Shown here piece after piece: positions 53,927 through 63,476 of a DNA stretch of 64,000 nt. Each line of letters opens with the position of its first letter. The first letter of the stretch is position 1. The notes under the pieces were generated by a model. That model saw only the letters and a list, made by a program, of their open reading frames with translations, searched no databases and was not told the DNA's origin. The DNA is from Subtercola lobariae (lineage in GTDB: Bacteria > Actinomycetota > Actinomycetes > Actinomycetales > Microbacteriaceae): contig NZ_BMGP01000002.1 in the NCBI RefSeq assembly GCF_014640255.1, positions 124,001-188,000 of the forward strand, read 5' to 3'. A program made the translations under genes and the position numbers.

Positions 53927-54286
53927 ATGAGTGAGACCACGACCACGCCTGTTTCGTCATACGAAGCAGGCAACCAGATCAGACCGCTGTCCGTTCGGAT
54001 GACCGATGACGTTCGAGCCCAGCTCGAGATCATCGCTCAGCTCAACGATCGGAGCGTCACCGAAGAGGTGAGGCTCGGTATCGAACACTGGATCGAGAAA
54101 AGCAAGACGGATCCGAAAGTGCTTGAACGAGCCTCTGCGGTGCGAGCTGAAATCGAACGCGACGCGGCGACAAAGCGCGGTGCGATCGCGGCGATCTTCG
54201 ACGCGCCGGACGCTGCAGCGTCTGTCCGCGGCACGAAGTCACCGACAACCGCCTCGCGGAGTTCGAGCAAGGCGGACGACGTCTGA
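53927..54286 (+). CDS. Ribbon-helix-helix (Arc/CopG-type) DNA-binding protein
   Basis: A 119-residue protein with a very strong ribosome site. Residues 20-60 (PLSVRMTDDVRAQLEIIAQL followed by NDRSVTEEVRLGIEHWIE) give a beta strand and two helices as in CopG/Arc proteins. The C-terminal tail is Ala/Ser/Thr-rich and probably disordered. Such genes occur on plasmids and integrative elements as copy or transfer regulators. It precedes the DUF3846 gene by 145 bases, and the two probably form one transcript. Confidence 0.75.
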   Translation: MSETTTTPVSSYEAGNQIRPLSVRMTDDVRAQLEIIAQLNDRSVTEEVRLGIEHWIEKSKTDPKVLERASAVRAEIERDAATKRGAIAAIFDAPDAAASVRGTKSPTTASRSSSKADDV

Positions 54287-54431
54287 TCTGAAGGCCGGCG
54301 ACCCTACCCGTTCTGCGTTTGCGGAATGGGCGGGGCCCGCTGGCGATCTCCAGGTCCTCGGGACCGGTTCGCGGACTGACTCCTGCAGCCAATCGGCTGT
54401 AGGTACATTCCACGAACAAAGGACGTGCACT

Positions 54432-54929
54432 ATGCCTACAGGCATCTTCATCCCAGCAGATGATTCGGTCGAGCTCACGCTTCGCGAGTTCTCGAGTCTT
54501 CCCGACTATCAGACCGCCGTTGGCGGATTCATCGAGGCAGTTGATCTTGTTCAGCCGAGGTTCGCTCTATCGACACTCATCATGAACGAGGAAGGCAAGC
54601 TGGATGGTTTGCCTATCAACAAGCGCGCGACGTTACTGCTTTGGATTCATCAGCCAGCGCTTCGATTTCGAGACGAGATTGTTGGCGACGCGATCCTCGT
54701 CGGAACCGCAAACATCCGCGGAGGCTATTCCGATGTTCCGCCGCGGCTGCGTTCTCTGCTGTTCGATCTGACAGAATTCACCATTGAGACGGTCAGCGAG
54801 ACCTCAGATAGCACGAAACGGGTGCAGCACCTCGGTTCGTTCTCGAGCTGGGTGAACGCTTACGTCGTTGCACTAGATGTTGCGACGGCGATGCCGTCCG
54901 AGACACAAGTTTGTGTAGTCCCCGAATGA
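54432..54929 (+). CDS. DUF3846-family protein
   Basis: I chose the ATG at 54432 because AAAGGA lies upstream and the family begins here. The 165-residue product has the DUF3846 pattern: GIFIPADDSVELTLREF, YQTAVGGFIEAVDL, MNEEGKLDGLPINKRAT and EIVGDAILVG. The family is typical of actinobacterial plasmids and conjugative elements; its function is not established. A strong hairpin terminator follows at once. Confidence 0.8.
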   Translation: MPTGIFIPADDSVELTLREFSSLPDYQTAVGGFIEAVDLVQPRFALSTLIMNEEGKLDGLPINKRATLLLWIHQPALRFRDEIVGDAILVGTANIRGGYSDVPPRLRSLLFDLTEFTIETVSETSDSTKRVQHLGSFSSWVNAYVVALDVATAMPSETQVCVVPE

Positions 54930-54932
54930 TCA

Positions 54933-54967
54933 TGGGAGCCTTCGACCTGTCTGGTCGAAGGCTCCCA
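54933..54967 (+). terminator. 15-bp perfect stem-loop terminator
   Basis: TGGGAGCCTTCGACC (54933-54947) and GGTCGAAGGCTCCCA (54953-54967) form a perfect stem with a 5-base loop, starting 3 bases after the DUF3846 stop codon. The T-tract is poor, as is common in GC-rich bacteria. Confidence 0.85.
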
Positions 54968-55182
54968 CACCAAATTTCGATTTGTTGCGACAGTTGCGTC
55001 GGGTACCGGTCTGATCACCGGATCAATTTAGTTTTTCTCACAGGCTGGCGTGTACAGCTCTGCCATGCAGCAATGATCTGCAACGGGCTCCTTCCAGCTT
55101 CCTACAAGTTCGCGACACGCTTCATTGGCAGCAGCGACCTCTGGGATGCTTACGTTGATGAAAGGCCGGGCCAAAAGAGACG

Positions 55183-56424
55183 ATGGATACGACAATGCTG
55201 GATCAAGGCTTCGCGACACGCGCCGAGCGATGGAGAGCCGCCTGTGATGAGGGACTGGAGCTTGCTCGGGACTATGTAAGCTCACACGCCTTCGTTCATG
55301 ACGACCTCTGGAAACACCTACCCGATGACTTCGACGAACTCAGCGCCCACCCGACCCTCTATCACGCACCAGTCGTTGTCACTTCTCGCCAATTAGTCGC
55401 AGCCAATAGTCTCAAATCGACAAACTCGACGGGGGCCCAACAGGTCATCAGGACGCCGGGAAGATCTCCATTAGAGGTATTAGCTGCATCGACAGCCAAG
55501 CGCGAAGAACTCGCTCGCTTAGTCGTCTCAAACAGACTGCACCTCTCAGCTTTCTACTCGGACCGCAGTGAGTTGCTGACGCTCCAATCAGCGGCAGAGG
55601 AGTTGGGGTGGAAGCCACAAATTCATCCTGATCCAGCTCAATACTCGGCCTACGCCCACCACGCGGAGAACCTTAGTATTCTGCGAGGGCTTGTCGAATT
55701 GTTCCCGCAATCACGGGTTTGCAATTCGGCTACCGAAGCTTTCGGAGCCTTTGTGGAACTGGGTCCCGAGGTGTTTGTAAAGGGCATTGACTCATCGGCC
55801 TCAAGGGCAAACACAGCTGCACGAGTCGAAGAAATAGCGACAGACGAAGGCTTTCCGATCGTTATCCAGAAGGCTATTCCGGCAACATCTTCCCCGACGC
55901 TTCAATGGATCTCGTGGAAGGGTGCCGTAAGGCCGCTCTTCATTGCCGATCAGTTGCTTCGCAATTCGCATCATGTGGGCAACGTTTACTCGCAACGACG
56001 CGAGGAGCAGATTGCAATCAAATACTGGGAACTATTGATCTTGTGCATGAATACCTTGGACGGGTGGCAGGGGGTCGCCGGCATGGATTTCTTGGAAGAT
56101 TCTCAATCACGAACCCTGATCCCTGTCGATCTCAACGCACGGTTCAATTCTTCAACGTTTCCGATATTGCATGGATTAGAAAGCCGGAACGAAGGTCGTC
56201 GTGACATCGTCTACCGGCGCCACGTACTCGAACTTCCACTCGAACAGGTTCAATACGCCCTTGAGAATAATTCTCAAAGCACTCACGTCAACACGAAATG
56301 GTTCGGAGGATCTGTTGATGGATCCGACAACGTCACTTTTAGCCTCACAGTTGACCGGGACGAAATTTCGGTCGACCAAATCAACGCGAATCTAAGCGCG
56401 GCTATGAATGTAGCCCCGGACTAA
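55183..56424 (+). CDS. ATP-grasp-like protein
   Basis: A 413-residue protein. The C-terminal half looks like an ATP-grasp fold: EVFVKGIDSS (ATP-binding lysine strand), PIVIQKAIPA, GWQGVAGMDFLED (metal-binding acidic strand) and IPVDLNARFNSSTFP, the D-x-N-x-R signature that holds Mg and ATP. Such enzymes ligate a carboxylate to an amine or thiol. The N-terminal 190 residues are unfamiliar and may set substrate choice. It ends with a 4-bp tail-to-tail overlap with the next operon. A peptide-like or amino-acid ligase is possible given the neighbouring asparaginase and flavin enzyme. Confidence 0.65.
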   Translation: MDTTMLDQGFATRAERWRAACDEGLELARDYVSSHAFVHDDLWKHLPDDFDELSAHPTLYHAPVVVTSRQLVAANSLKSTNSTGAQQVIRTPGRSPLEVLAASTAKREELARLVVSNRLHLSAFYSDRSELLTLQSAAEELGWKPQIHPDPAQYSAYAHHAENLSILRGLVELFPQSRVCNSATEAFGAFVELGPEVFVKGIDSSASRANTAARVEEIATDEGFPIVIQKAIPATSSPTLQWISWKGAVRPLFIADQLLRNSHHVGNVYSQRREEQIAIKYWELLILCMNTLDGWQGVAGMDFLEDSQSRTLIPVDLNARFNSSTFPILHGLESRNEGRRDIVYRRHVLELPLEQVQYALENNSQSTHVNTKWFGGSVDGSDNVTFSLTVDRDEISVDQINANLSAAMNVAPD

Positions 56425-57071
56425 ACATTTGGCTTATTTAGTTCAGACAGGATTCTTCTGCCAAAGCCCGTCAGCCTGAAGCCGCCGTCGATGGCGCCGC
56501 TCACTAAACCTTCCGACACGAGCACCGCAGTGACCGTGTCAATGACATCAGGTTCGACTCCGCCGAGTCCTGCCCGCATCTCATCCAGCTGACCCTGAGT
56601 CGACGCAGATTTAGCCACGAGGCTCAATATAAGGATTTCTGCGGCGTCAACACGTTGCAAGCAGGAAATCACCCGTCGATCGAAACCCAATTCTCGCGAT
56701 GTGTCATCTAATAACGCTCCCGCCAAAATCGAAGCCAACAGCGCTCGCTTGGCATCAGAGTCAGTTCGAATGGCTTCGTTGATTGTGGCGCTGACCAAAT
56801 CCGCGAGTGCAGGGTGTTGCGAGACTTTCTCAGCAATGAGTTCAGGAGACAAACCGTGAGCTTCCAATTTCCGCTGGAACGATTTCGAGCGCCCCTCAAC
56901 CAACGCCTCTAAGGATGCTGTGACGATTGGAACCGCTGCCGCTCCAAGAACCAGACCTATGCCGTTTGTCAACGTACCAGCTACGAAGGCTGCGGCGGCC
57001 GCCTCGGTTCCCACCAACCCAATTGTGCCTGCTCCAGATTTCACCCGGGCTAAACGGTCTTTTTCGGTCAT
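56421..57071 (-). CDS. Hypothetical protein with Ala/Gly-rich hydrophobic segment
   Basis: A 216-residue protein with GGAG upstream. Its start overlaps the stop of the flavin enzyme by 4 bp, so it is the last gene of the operon. Residues 15-50 are Ala/Gly/Val-rich (TEAAAAAFVAGTLTNGIGLV) and may insert in or associate with a membrane. The C-terminal 70 residues look like a winged helix (QLDEMRAGLGGVEPDVIDTV, then LVSEGLVSG). No family is recognised. Confidence 0.65.
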   Translation of the reverse strand: MTEKDRLARVKSGAGTIGLVGTEAAAAAFVAGTLTNGIGLVLGAAAVPIVTASLEALVEGRSKSFQRKLEAHGLSPELIAEKVSQHPALADLVSATINEAIRTDSDAKRALLASILAGALLDDTSRELGFDRRVISCLQRVDAAEILILSLVAKSASTQGQLDEMRAGLGGVEPDVIDTVTAVLVSEGLVSGAIDGGFRLTGFGRRILSELNKPNV

Positions 57072-59074
57072 TTTTGCTCCAATATTTTCGATCCCACATC
57101 ATGTCCTTCTGCTGTCGCTGCTTCCAACCCTCTTGGCCAAACGGCATCTCCGACAGTAACGACGGTGAGGCTTTCCTTGACAGATGCAGTTGATGAAACG
57201 TGCACAGGGTGTCCATTGCAAACAAAAATCACGCTACTTACATCGTCGCGCGCCGAATACTCGCCTGTGATCTGGTTATAGGTTTGAACCGTATTTCCGT
57301 CCACTCTCGATACTTCGGTCCATGTGCGAAGATTCACCCCAAGCCGACTGAGCTGACCGAGACGAGATACTAACGTCACGGGATCGAGTCCCAATCCCAC
57401 AGCATCGAAAGGAGTTACCACTTCGACCGTGGCTCCTTCGCGACTCAAGTGCTCGGCTATGCCTAGCGCATCCCGCCTGCGCTCTGAATCGACAACAATC
57501 ACACTTCTTCCTGTCCAGGGTACAGATGTTCTCAAGACCTCGATGTCGGTGATGCAGATCGGCGAATGGCGAAATTGTTGCGGCACTGCGGGGACACTTC
57601 CAACAGCAACAATCACAGCACTGAAACTCGCGAGGAGGTCAGGAATGTCCGTGGCGGGGGACATCAGCCTAAGGTCAATGTGAGACTCACGCGCAATCGC
57701 CGCCTTGAAGAATTCCACCCCTTCCTTGAACCTACTCCTGCCAGGAAGCTCCGAAGCTAGGAGTAGGCCTCCGCCAACGCTCGCCGTCCTTTCGAAAATT
57801 GTGGTGTCGATGCCTCGATGACCGGCCGCCAGTGCAGCCTGCAATCCAGCCGGGCCCCCGCCTATTATGGCCAAGCGCTTACGCCCCTTCAGCGATCTAG
57901 TGGTGATCTGGATCGACTCCCGTCCGGTCTTGGGATTCATCGTGCATCGCACCGGGTGGCCGTACCAGGTATTGCCGACACACGCGATATTGCATCCAAT
58001 GCAAGGGATGATGCTGTCTTGCTTGTTCGCAACGACTTTGTTGACTAGATCAGGATCTGCAATATGCGCCCGAGTCATTCCCACAAAGTCGGCTGTGCCA
58101 GCATCGACGAGCGCGGACGCATCAGCGACGGCTCGTATGCCCCCTGCCACGATTACCGGCAACTTTAGCGATGCGCGGATCACTCGGACCGCCGCATAAT
58201 ATCGAGACGTTTTCGTTCGCTCGTCGGGATGCCCGACCAGGTAGCCCAAAGCGCTCGAATTGGTCGCAAAACTAAATGAAACATAATCGATCAGGCCAAG
58301 TTCTTCGAGACGCACTGCAAGCCTTTGAACCTCGGCTGTACCGAGATCTTGCGGTTCCGGAGCGTCATGATCCGCTGTGATAATCGGTAGGCGAACTCCA
58401 AGCAACAAGGTCGGCATTTCGACTCGGATTCGCGTCAGTAAATCTTCAAGGAATCGGCTTCTCAAAAGAACATCAATGCCCCCAAACTCATCTTCGCGGA
58501 AGTTGTATTTGCCTGAGAGGAACTGATGAACGAGCTTCCCCTGGTCGCACTTAATCTCGACGCCGTGCAAACCTCCACGGTGCGCTCGTCTCGCAGCGGC
58601 CACGTAATCATCGACTGCGTTCGCAATCTGATTGGTGGTCATGCTCATCGGTACGACGTAGGAGCGGGAATGAGGAATCGCCGACGGCGCGATGGCGGGA
58701 ACGAGTTCCTCGTGCCAGACCTGCCCCCCGGGATGGTATAGCTGCTCGAAGACGGTTGCATTGACTGCACGCGCGAGCTCGGAAATTCGGCTGTACATGG
58801 CAACGATTCCATCGTCGCTCTCAGCGGCGCCCCACATCGGTCCCTGTGCAGCCTGGGTCGGGCCCACCGCGGTCTCACCCATTATCAACATCCCGACCCC
58901 GCCGCTGAGTCGGGCACCTACGTAGTCGATCATCGCCTCTTGACCAGAGGCCGATCCATCCACAAACCCATATGTGTGCGCAGTCACCACAATTCGGTTT
59001 TTGATGGATCGCGTCGATATATTATGCGGGGTGAGCGCGCTTGCGACTATGCGATAATCGTCTGCGTCAGTCAA
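57068..59074 (-). CDS. Old-yellow-enzyme/FAD/Fe-S oxidoreductase (2,4-dienoyl-CoA reductase-like)
   Basis: The start is ambiguous: a TTG at 59074 lies eight bases after AAGGA, and a GTG at 59080 overlaps that site. The product is about 668 residues. The N-terminal TIM barrel is of the FMN old-yellow-enzyme type (NRIVVTAHTYGF, GGLHGVEIKCDQGKLVHQFL). A [4Fe-4S] motif CIGCNIACVGNTWYGHPVRC links to a C-terminal FAD/NAD(P) domain (LAIIGGGPAGLQAALAAGHR). The family reduces enoyl or dienoyl bonds or demethylates amines. Coupling to the STAND ATPase gene upstream is unusual. Confidence 0.85.
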   Translation of the reverse strand: MTDADDYRIVASALTPHNISTRSIKNRIVVTAHTYGFVDGSASGQEAMIDYVGARLSGGVGMLIMGETAVGPTQAAQGPMWGAAESDDGIVAMYSRISELARAVNATVFEQLYHPGGQVWHEELVPAIAPSAIPHSRSYVVPMSMTTNQIANAVDDYVAAARRAHRGGLHGVEIKCDQGKLVHQFLSGKYNFREDEFGGIDVLLRSRFLEDLLTRIRVEMPTLLLGVRLPIITADHDAPEPQDLGTAEVQRLAVRLEELGLIDYVSFSFATNSSALGYLVGHPDERTKTSRYYAAVRVIRASLKLPVIVAGGIRAVADASALVDAGTADFVGMTRAHIADPDLVNKVVANKQDSIIPCIGCNIACVGNTWYGHPVRCTMNPKTGRESIQITTRSLKGRKRLAIIGGGPAGLQAALAAGHRGIDTTIFERTASVGGGLLLASELPGRSRFKEGVEFFKAAIARESHIDLRLMSPATDIPDLLASFSAVIVAVGSVPAVPQQFRHSPICITDIEVLRTSVPWTGRSVIVVDSERRRDALGIAEHLSREGATVEVVTPFDAVGLGLDPVTLVSRLGQLSRLGVNLRTWTEVSRVDGNTVQTYNQITGEYSARDDVSSVIFVCNGHPVHVSSTASVKESLTVVTVGDAVWPRGLEAATAEGHDVGSKILEQK

Positions 59075-61574
59075 ATTCACCTTCCTTACTAAGAATTGCG
59101 CCACAAAGTTCAATCACCTGCGGGTAATCCTCGTTCAGCTCTTCGTTGATCCAGAACTCTCGCATAGCAGTAGCCAGTCCGTAGGTGTCAAGCAATTCGA
59201 GTAGGTTGTCCCACCGAAGTGAAATAATGTCGGCGAAGAGTTCGGCGTTGGATCGAGAATTGCCAAATCTCGCGACGACGGCTAGCCCCTCTCTATACGA
59301 GTCAAAGGCATTCGACCGGCGGTCTTGCGCGAAAAGTGCATCACCGAGAATCATCAGGGTCCTACCGCGAAATACGCGGATGCCGCACCCACGACGTTCG
59401 AACGCTTCCATCTCAGCGATGATGTCGCGAATACCGTCAATATTTCCCTCTTCACGCATCCTCTCGGCCGTGTGCATGCTGCAGTCCAGAACCATGTAAA
59501 TGTTGCTCGATCTGCGGGCCTCACGGAGGCCGTTTTCAAGATATTCGTATGCCTGCTTCATCTCACCGATCTCTCGAGCAAGGTGAAATTTTGTGTGCCA
59601 ATATTCGGCGATTTCGGCCCCAAATCGATGCCGAGATGCAAGAGCGAAACTTTCGTCCTGAAGCGAATGCGCCAGATCAAAGTCATCGTCCAGGAATTCC
59701 AGCCATGCCCAGTCAGCCAAGAGGCAACACACTCCGTTGTCGTCACCCACCACTTCAAGTTTGCTTTTCGCAGACTCATAGAGCTCACGTGCCCGCCCAA
59801 AGTTGTTCTGATCTCGTCTTAGATTGGCTGTGTAGTACTCCAACACACCGGTTGTACTTTGTACTTCGAACTCACCCTTGTAGCGGTACACGTCGTTGAG
59901 AGCGGATTCGGCGTTTGGTAGATCTTGTATGTACCGGAGCGTCTGAACTGTTTCTTGCATAGCCTCAACGGCAAGCACGTTGTCTCCGAGACGTGTCGCT
60001 GTGAGCGCAGCGTCGTCGTAGGAGGTTAGCGCCTGTTCACTTTGTCCAGTAGCACGAAGTGCGCGTCCGAGCGTGAAGTGAATGGACGCCAGCAGATCGT
60101 CATCGGTCCCGGGACGGGACAACTCTCGAGCCTGTCTAAGCGTCGTGATTGCATCGAACAAGTCGCCGTGAGGTATAGGTGACGGGTTTGCAACACAACG
60201 TGCTTCGAGTAAGAGCTGATTAACAAGCAGCCGGCTGTCCGGTGATTGGCTCGCCGCCGAGCGACTCGCGGCCAGAAGACCGCGAGCTTCCGTCGAGGCG
60301 TAACTCTCGATTAGGTAACGTGCACGCAACTGACCTACGGCAAGCTCGTAGTCTGCTGGGAGATCGACGCGTTCTCCCGCGGAGATCAATGCGTCGGCGT
60401 GATCCAGATCGCCTTGGCTCAGTGCGCGCGAAGTCTGTTGCGTGAGGACGCCCATGCCTAAATTCGCATCGTCGAGAAGTTGGAATGATAGACGGTCTGC
60501 TACGAGACTGGTCCTGGCCGTCGGCGTAAGCTCAGTCGCAAGCATTTCACCTGAGAAATCAAAAATTGCTCGCCTAGCACCTGCGAGTTCTGAATGGGCA
60601 AGCTCGCCAATCGATAGTGCCACACGGGAATACTGCTGATATGCCATGATTGGCTCGCCCGGTCGCAACGGCCGGACGAAAGGCAACGCGCTTACTTCCG
60701 GGAGCGCCCTTCGAATCGACCGGCCCGCCGCAAGGTCAATTCGTCGTAGCAGGTCCTCGTCGTATCTGATCTTGTCATTCGCAAGCATTTGGAGTAAAGC
60801 TCGACACTCGCCGCTAAGATTGTTCATCACAGACGAGATGAACGATTGCATCGATTCGAAATGAGGAAATTTCCCGTCGCCGGAGCTTTTTAGGTACTCC
60901 AGGGACGTATTGACATCGAGAAAGTTGCCACGAGTTAGCTGCTGAATGCTTACGCAGATGTCGTCAGAAACATCAATTCCCCTCTCGGCGGCAATAGACG
61001 CGATCTCCCGGCGACCGATGGGCGCAATGGTGATCACATTGGCTGTGGGTATTGCTCGAAGGCTGGAGACTAAGGCCACTGTCGCGACCTGTGCTGGCAA
61101 CTTTGCAAGTAGGCGAAAAATCCAGCCACGAAGATGTGTTCCCAGGTAGTCCACGCCATCCAAGAAAATGGCAACCCGCTGATGACTGCCGACCGCGGTG
61201 AGATCTGTCTGTAGTAGGTCGACCACACGTTCGAAAGCCGTTGCACGTCTGTTCGCAGGCTCTTGCTCGTAAGCCGCCAACATGTCCAATGTTGCTGCGC
61301 CACAATAGGTGGAGATCTGGCGGGCGATTTCGGAGACCACGCTCACTCGACTAGGCGACGCTATCAAGTTGAAGTCCAAGACCACTGTTCGGTTTCCATG
61401 AGCCTCAACGAGGGGAATCACTGATCTAACGGCGGCTGACTTACCGGAACCAGATGCTCCGTGCACAGCAAGTGGTCGAGGGGCCGAGCCCGCATTAGAG
61501 CGATCTTCGATCAGATTGGCCAACAACATGCCAGAAGCTTGGTCTATACCGTGTGAAGGAGATCGTCCGTCCAC
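59067..61574 (-). CDS. STAND-type P-loop ATPase with TPR repeats
   Basis: I use the GTG at 61574, which limits overlap with the asparaginase gene; the frame is open to 61625, and an ATG at 61529 is another option. The roughly 835-residue product has Walker A VHGASGSGKSAAV and Walker B VAIFLDGVDYL. A typical STAND sensor region follows (IAPIGRREIASIAAERGI). Its second half, about 400 residues, is helical repeats of the TPR kind (ASIHFTLGRALRATGQSEQA, TKFHLAREIGEMKQAYEYL). STAND proteins oligomerise on ligand binding and act as regulators or defence switches. There is no recognised output domain. Confidence 0.8.
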   Translation of the reverse strand: MDGRSPSHGIDQASGMLLANLIEDRSNAGSAPRPLAVHGASGSGKSAAVRSVIPLVEAHGNRTVVLDFNLIASPSRVSVVSEIARQISTYCGAATLDMLAAYEQEPANRRATAFERVVDLLQTDLTAVGSHQRVAIFLDGVDYLGTHLRGWIFRLLAKLPAQVATVALVSSLRAIPTANVITIAPIGRREIASIAAERGIDVSDDICVSIQQLTRGNFLDVNTSLEYLKSSGDGKFPHFESMQSFISSVMNNLSGECRALLQMLANDKIRYDEDLLRRIDLAAGRSIRRALPEVSALPFVRPLRPGEPIMAYQQYSRVALSIGELAHSELAGARRAIFDFSGEMLATELTPTARTSLVADRLSFQLLDDANLGMGVLTQQTSRALSQGDLDHADALISAGERVDLPADYELAVGQLRARYLIESYASTEARGLLAASRSAASQSPDSRLLVNQLLLEARCVANPSPIPHGDLFDAITTLRQARELSRPGTDDDLLASIHFTLGRALRATGQSEQALTSYDDAALTATRLGDNVLAVEAMQETVQTLRYIQDLPNAESALNDVYRYKGEFEVQSTTGVLEYYTANLRRDQNNFGRARELYESAKSKLEVVGDDNGVCCLLADWAWLEFLDDDFDLAHSLQDESFALASRHRFGAEIAEYWHTKFHLAREIGEMKQAYEYLENGLREARRSSNIYMVLDCSMHTAERMREEGNIDGIRDIIAEMEAFERRGCGIRVFRGRTLMILGDALFAQDRRSNAFDSYREGLAVVARFGNSRSNAELFADIISLRWDNLLELLDTYGLATAMREFWINEELNEDYPQVIELCGAILSKEGEFD

Positions 61575-62515
61575 GTCACGTCTATCGTTCCGGCTGGCTT
61601 CCCGTTGCAAGTGGTCAGGTCCCATTCCAACAACCTCTTAATCTCCGGGTCAGAATCGATGCTCAAAATATTCATGTGCTCAAGCAGCGTAAGAGCGACA
61701 AGCGATGCGGCGTTCTCGTTACCGCTGTCTACTTTTACCGCAAGCCCGAGCCCCTTGCCTGGAAGCGCGGCAGCCCAGAGTCCATCGGATCCAGGTTTGG
61801 CTAAGACGTCATACGACTTGTTGAGATGTGTCTCAATTCGATCTGTCCCACCCAGAAACGATGGCGAAGTACGGTATGCATCGTGCATCAGGCCGAGCCC
61901 CATTGATGCCTTGTTCGCCAGTTGCGCATATGACCGTGCAAGCTCGTTAAGTTGCACAGCATAGGTTGGGGCACCGCATCCATCAATTCCAGGGATGAGC
62001 GTGGCCGGAAACTGAGACTGGAGCGACCGCTTTATTAGCTGTTGAACGGGATGGCTAGGGTCGACGTAATTATTCGTTCCCCAACCACGATGTCCGGAAA
62101 GAATCAGCATTGCCGCATGTTTGCCCGAGCAATTGTTAGATGCTGGACGGCGCGCTACCCAGGATCTGTAAGGCTCGTGTGTTCCGCAGAGTAGGTCAGT
62201 TTCGGACAGCCCATTATCGCTGAGCAAAGAGAGCACCTTCTCGACATGCCAATCCTCTCCGTTGTGAGAACTGCCCATGAGAGCCAGTGCATCGGAATCG
62301 TGAACCACTTCTGCGAGTCCTCCGTCGAGTAAGGCCGCGATCTGGAACGGCTTCCCGCAACTACGGAGGGCGGTGGTTCGATCTCGTTCACCTCGCAGAT
62401 CTAGATCGGACGTAGCGTCCGAAACGACCCACGAGACTTCATGCACCATCTCGACGGAACCACAGCGGCGAACGATGACGCTCGCATTCCCGGCCCTAAC
62501 CAATGTCCAGGCCAA
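61544..62515 (-). CDS. L-asparaginase II (AnsA/ReAV type)
   Basis: A 323-residue enzyme of the Rhizobium etli-type asparaginase family, with a probable TTG start at 62515 that overlaps the upstream stop. The serine-lysine motif is in LRSCGKPFQIAALL, and ASSHNGEDWHVE-like MGSSHNGEDWHVE follows. The metal-binding Cys/Lys motif is NNCSGKHAAM, and the second Cys is in GIDGCGAPTYAV. It should hydrolyse asparagine or a related amide to the acid and ammonia in the cytosol. It is the second gene of the five-gene operon. Confidence 0.88.
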   Translation of the reverse strand: MAWTLVRAGNASVIVRRCGSVEMVHEVSWVVSDATSDLDLRGERDRTTALRSCGKPFQIAALLDGGLAEVVHDSDALALMGSSHNGEDWHVEKVLSLLSDNGLSETDLLCGTHEPYRSWVARRPASNNCSGKHAAMLILSGHRGWGTNNYVDPSHPVQQLIKRSLQSQFPATLIPGIDGCGAPTYAVQLNELARSYAQLANKASMGLGLMHDAYRTSPSFLGGTDRIETHLNKSYDVLAKPGSDGLWAAALPGKGLGLAVKVDSGNENAASLVALTLLEHMNILSIDSDPEIKRLLEWDLTTCNGKPAGTIDVTWTDDLLHTV

Positions 62516-63476
62516 GGTCGATTAGAATTTTATCATCCACTGTGATGTCGCCTGGAAGTTCTTTGAGGCGTAAGCCGCCAGGGATTCGAATTGGAATGGA
62601 CTCCGAAACCCGCGGCGAATTTGTTATTTCATCAAATAAGGATTCAGCATCGCCATAAACCTCGTCGCGGTCTCTGAATACGTCGGCTCTGATTCCTATG
62701 ATGATGGCGCCGTCACCACCGGACACCGCGTCCCGGCCAGCTTTTGCCCCAAGAAGTGGTCCACATAAGAGTTCAATCGCTAGTCCGAGCGCGTATCCCT
62801 TGTGCCCAGCCATTGGCAGCTGGCTCCCGTTATCTGCATCAGCGGGGTCGCTCGAGATCTCGCCGGCTGCGCCTTGAACTACTCCTTCCGGGACCGAACT
62901 TCCCTGTAGTTCTGCGTTCTTGATTTTGCCGTAGGACCACGCAGCTGTAGCGACGTCTGCGGAAAAGTCAAATTTCTGCGTGGGAAACGCCACTGCGATG
63001 GGATTGGTTCCGAGAATTGCCCTTGCGCCACCGTACGGTGCCACGGCGTATTCCGACCCGCAAAGTGCCAGACCAACGAAACCCTTTGATGCCAACAATC
63101 GCGTGTACGAACCAAGTTCTCCCGTGGTGCCGATGTAGCCCGTTACCCCGGCGAGGACAATTCCAGATCCATCGACGGATTCAGCGACGGCCAGAGCAGC
63201 TTGGTGCAATGCGGCGATACCAAGCTGCCCGTTTGCGTTGTACTTCAGAACCGATGGAGCGACTGCTGAGATCTTTGGGACCGACCATCGGCTTAGTGCC
63301 TCGCCGAGGCCCAATATTCCGCGAAGGCGGGAAATTCCATGCGACCTGTAACCATTCGCCTCGGCATCCAACAGATGATGCGCGACGACTTCGGCATCGC
63401 CTGCATCAACCCCGTTCTGAACGAGTAGGGTCGAAATTTCTCGATTGAGATCTTCTGTCTTGATTGATTTCAGCAT
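62496..63476 (-). CDS. Ldh/malate-dehydrogenase-family (YlbC/DpkA-type) NAD(P) oxidoreductase
   Basis: A 326-residue protein of the Ldh_2 family, which uses a non-Rossmann NAD(P) fold. Diagnostic segments are EANGYRSHGISRLRG (catalytic His), GATTGELGSY-like IGTTGELGSYTRLLAS, APYGGARAILGTNPIAVAFP and PMAGHKGYALGLAIELL. Members reduce 2-oxo or cyclic imino acids (lactate, ureidoglycolate, piperideine-carboxylate). It is the first gene of the operon and overlaps the asparaginase start by 20 bases. An amino-acid-derived substrate fits the context. Confidence 0.88.
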   Translation of the reverse strand: MLKSIKTEDLNREISTLLVQNGVDAGDAEVVAHHLLDAEANGYRSHGISRLRGILGLGEALSRWSVPKISAVAPSVLKYNANGQLGIAALHQAALAVAESVDGSGIVLAGVTGYIGTTGELGSYTRLLASKGFVGLALCGSEYAVAPYGGARAILGTNPIAVAFPTQKFDFSADVATAAWSYGKIKNAELQGSSVPEGVVQGAAGEISSDPADADNGSQLPMAGHKGYALGLAIELLCGPLLGAKAGRDAVSGGDGAIIIGIRADVFRDRDEVYGDAESLFDEITNSPRVSESIPIRIPGGLRLKELPGDITVDDKILIDLGLDIG

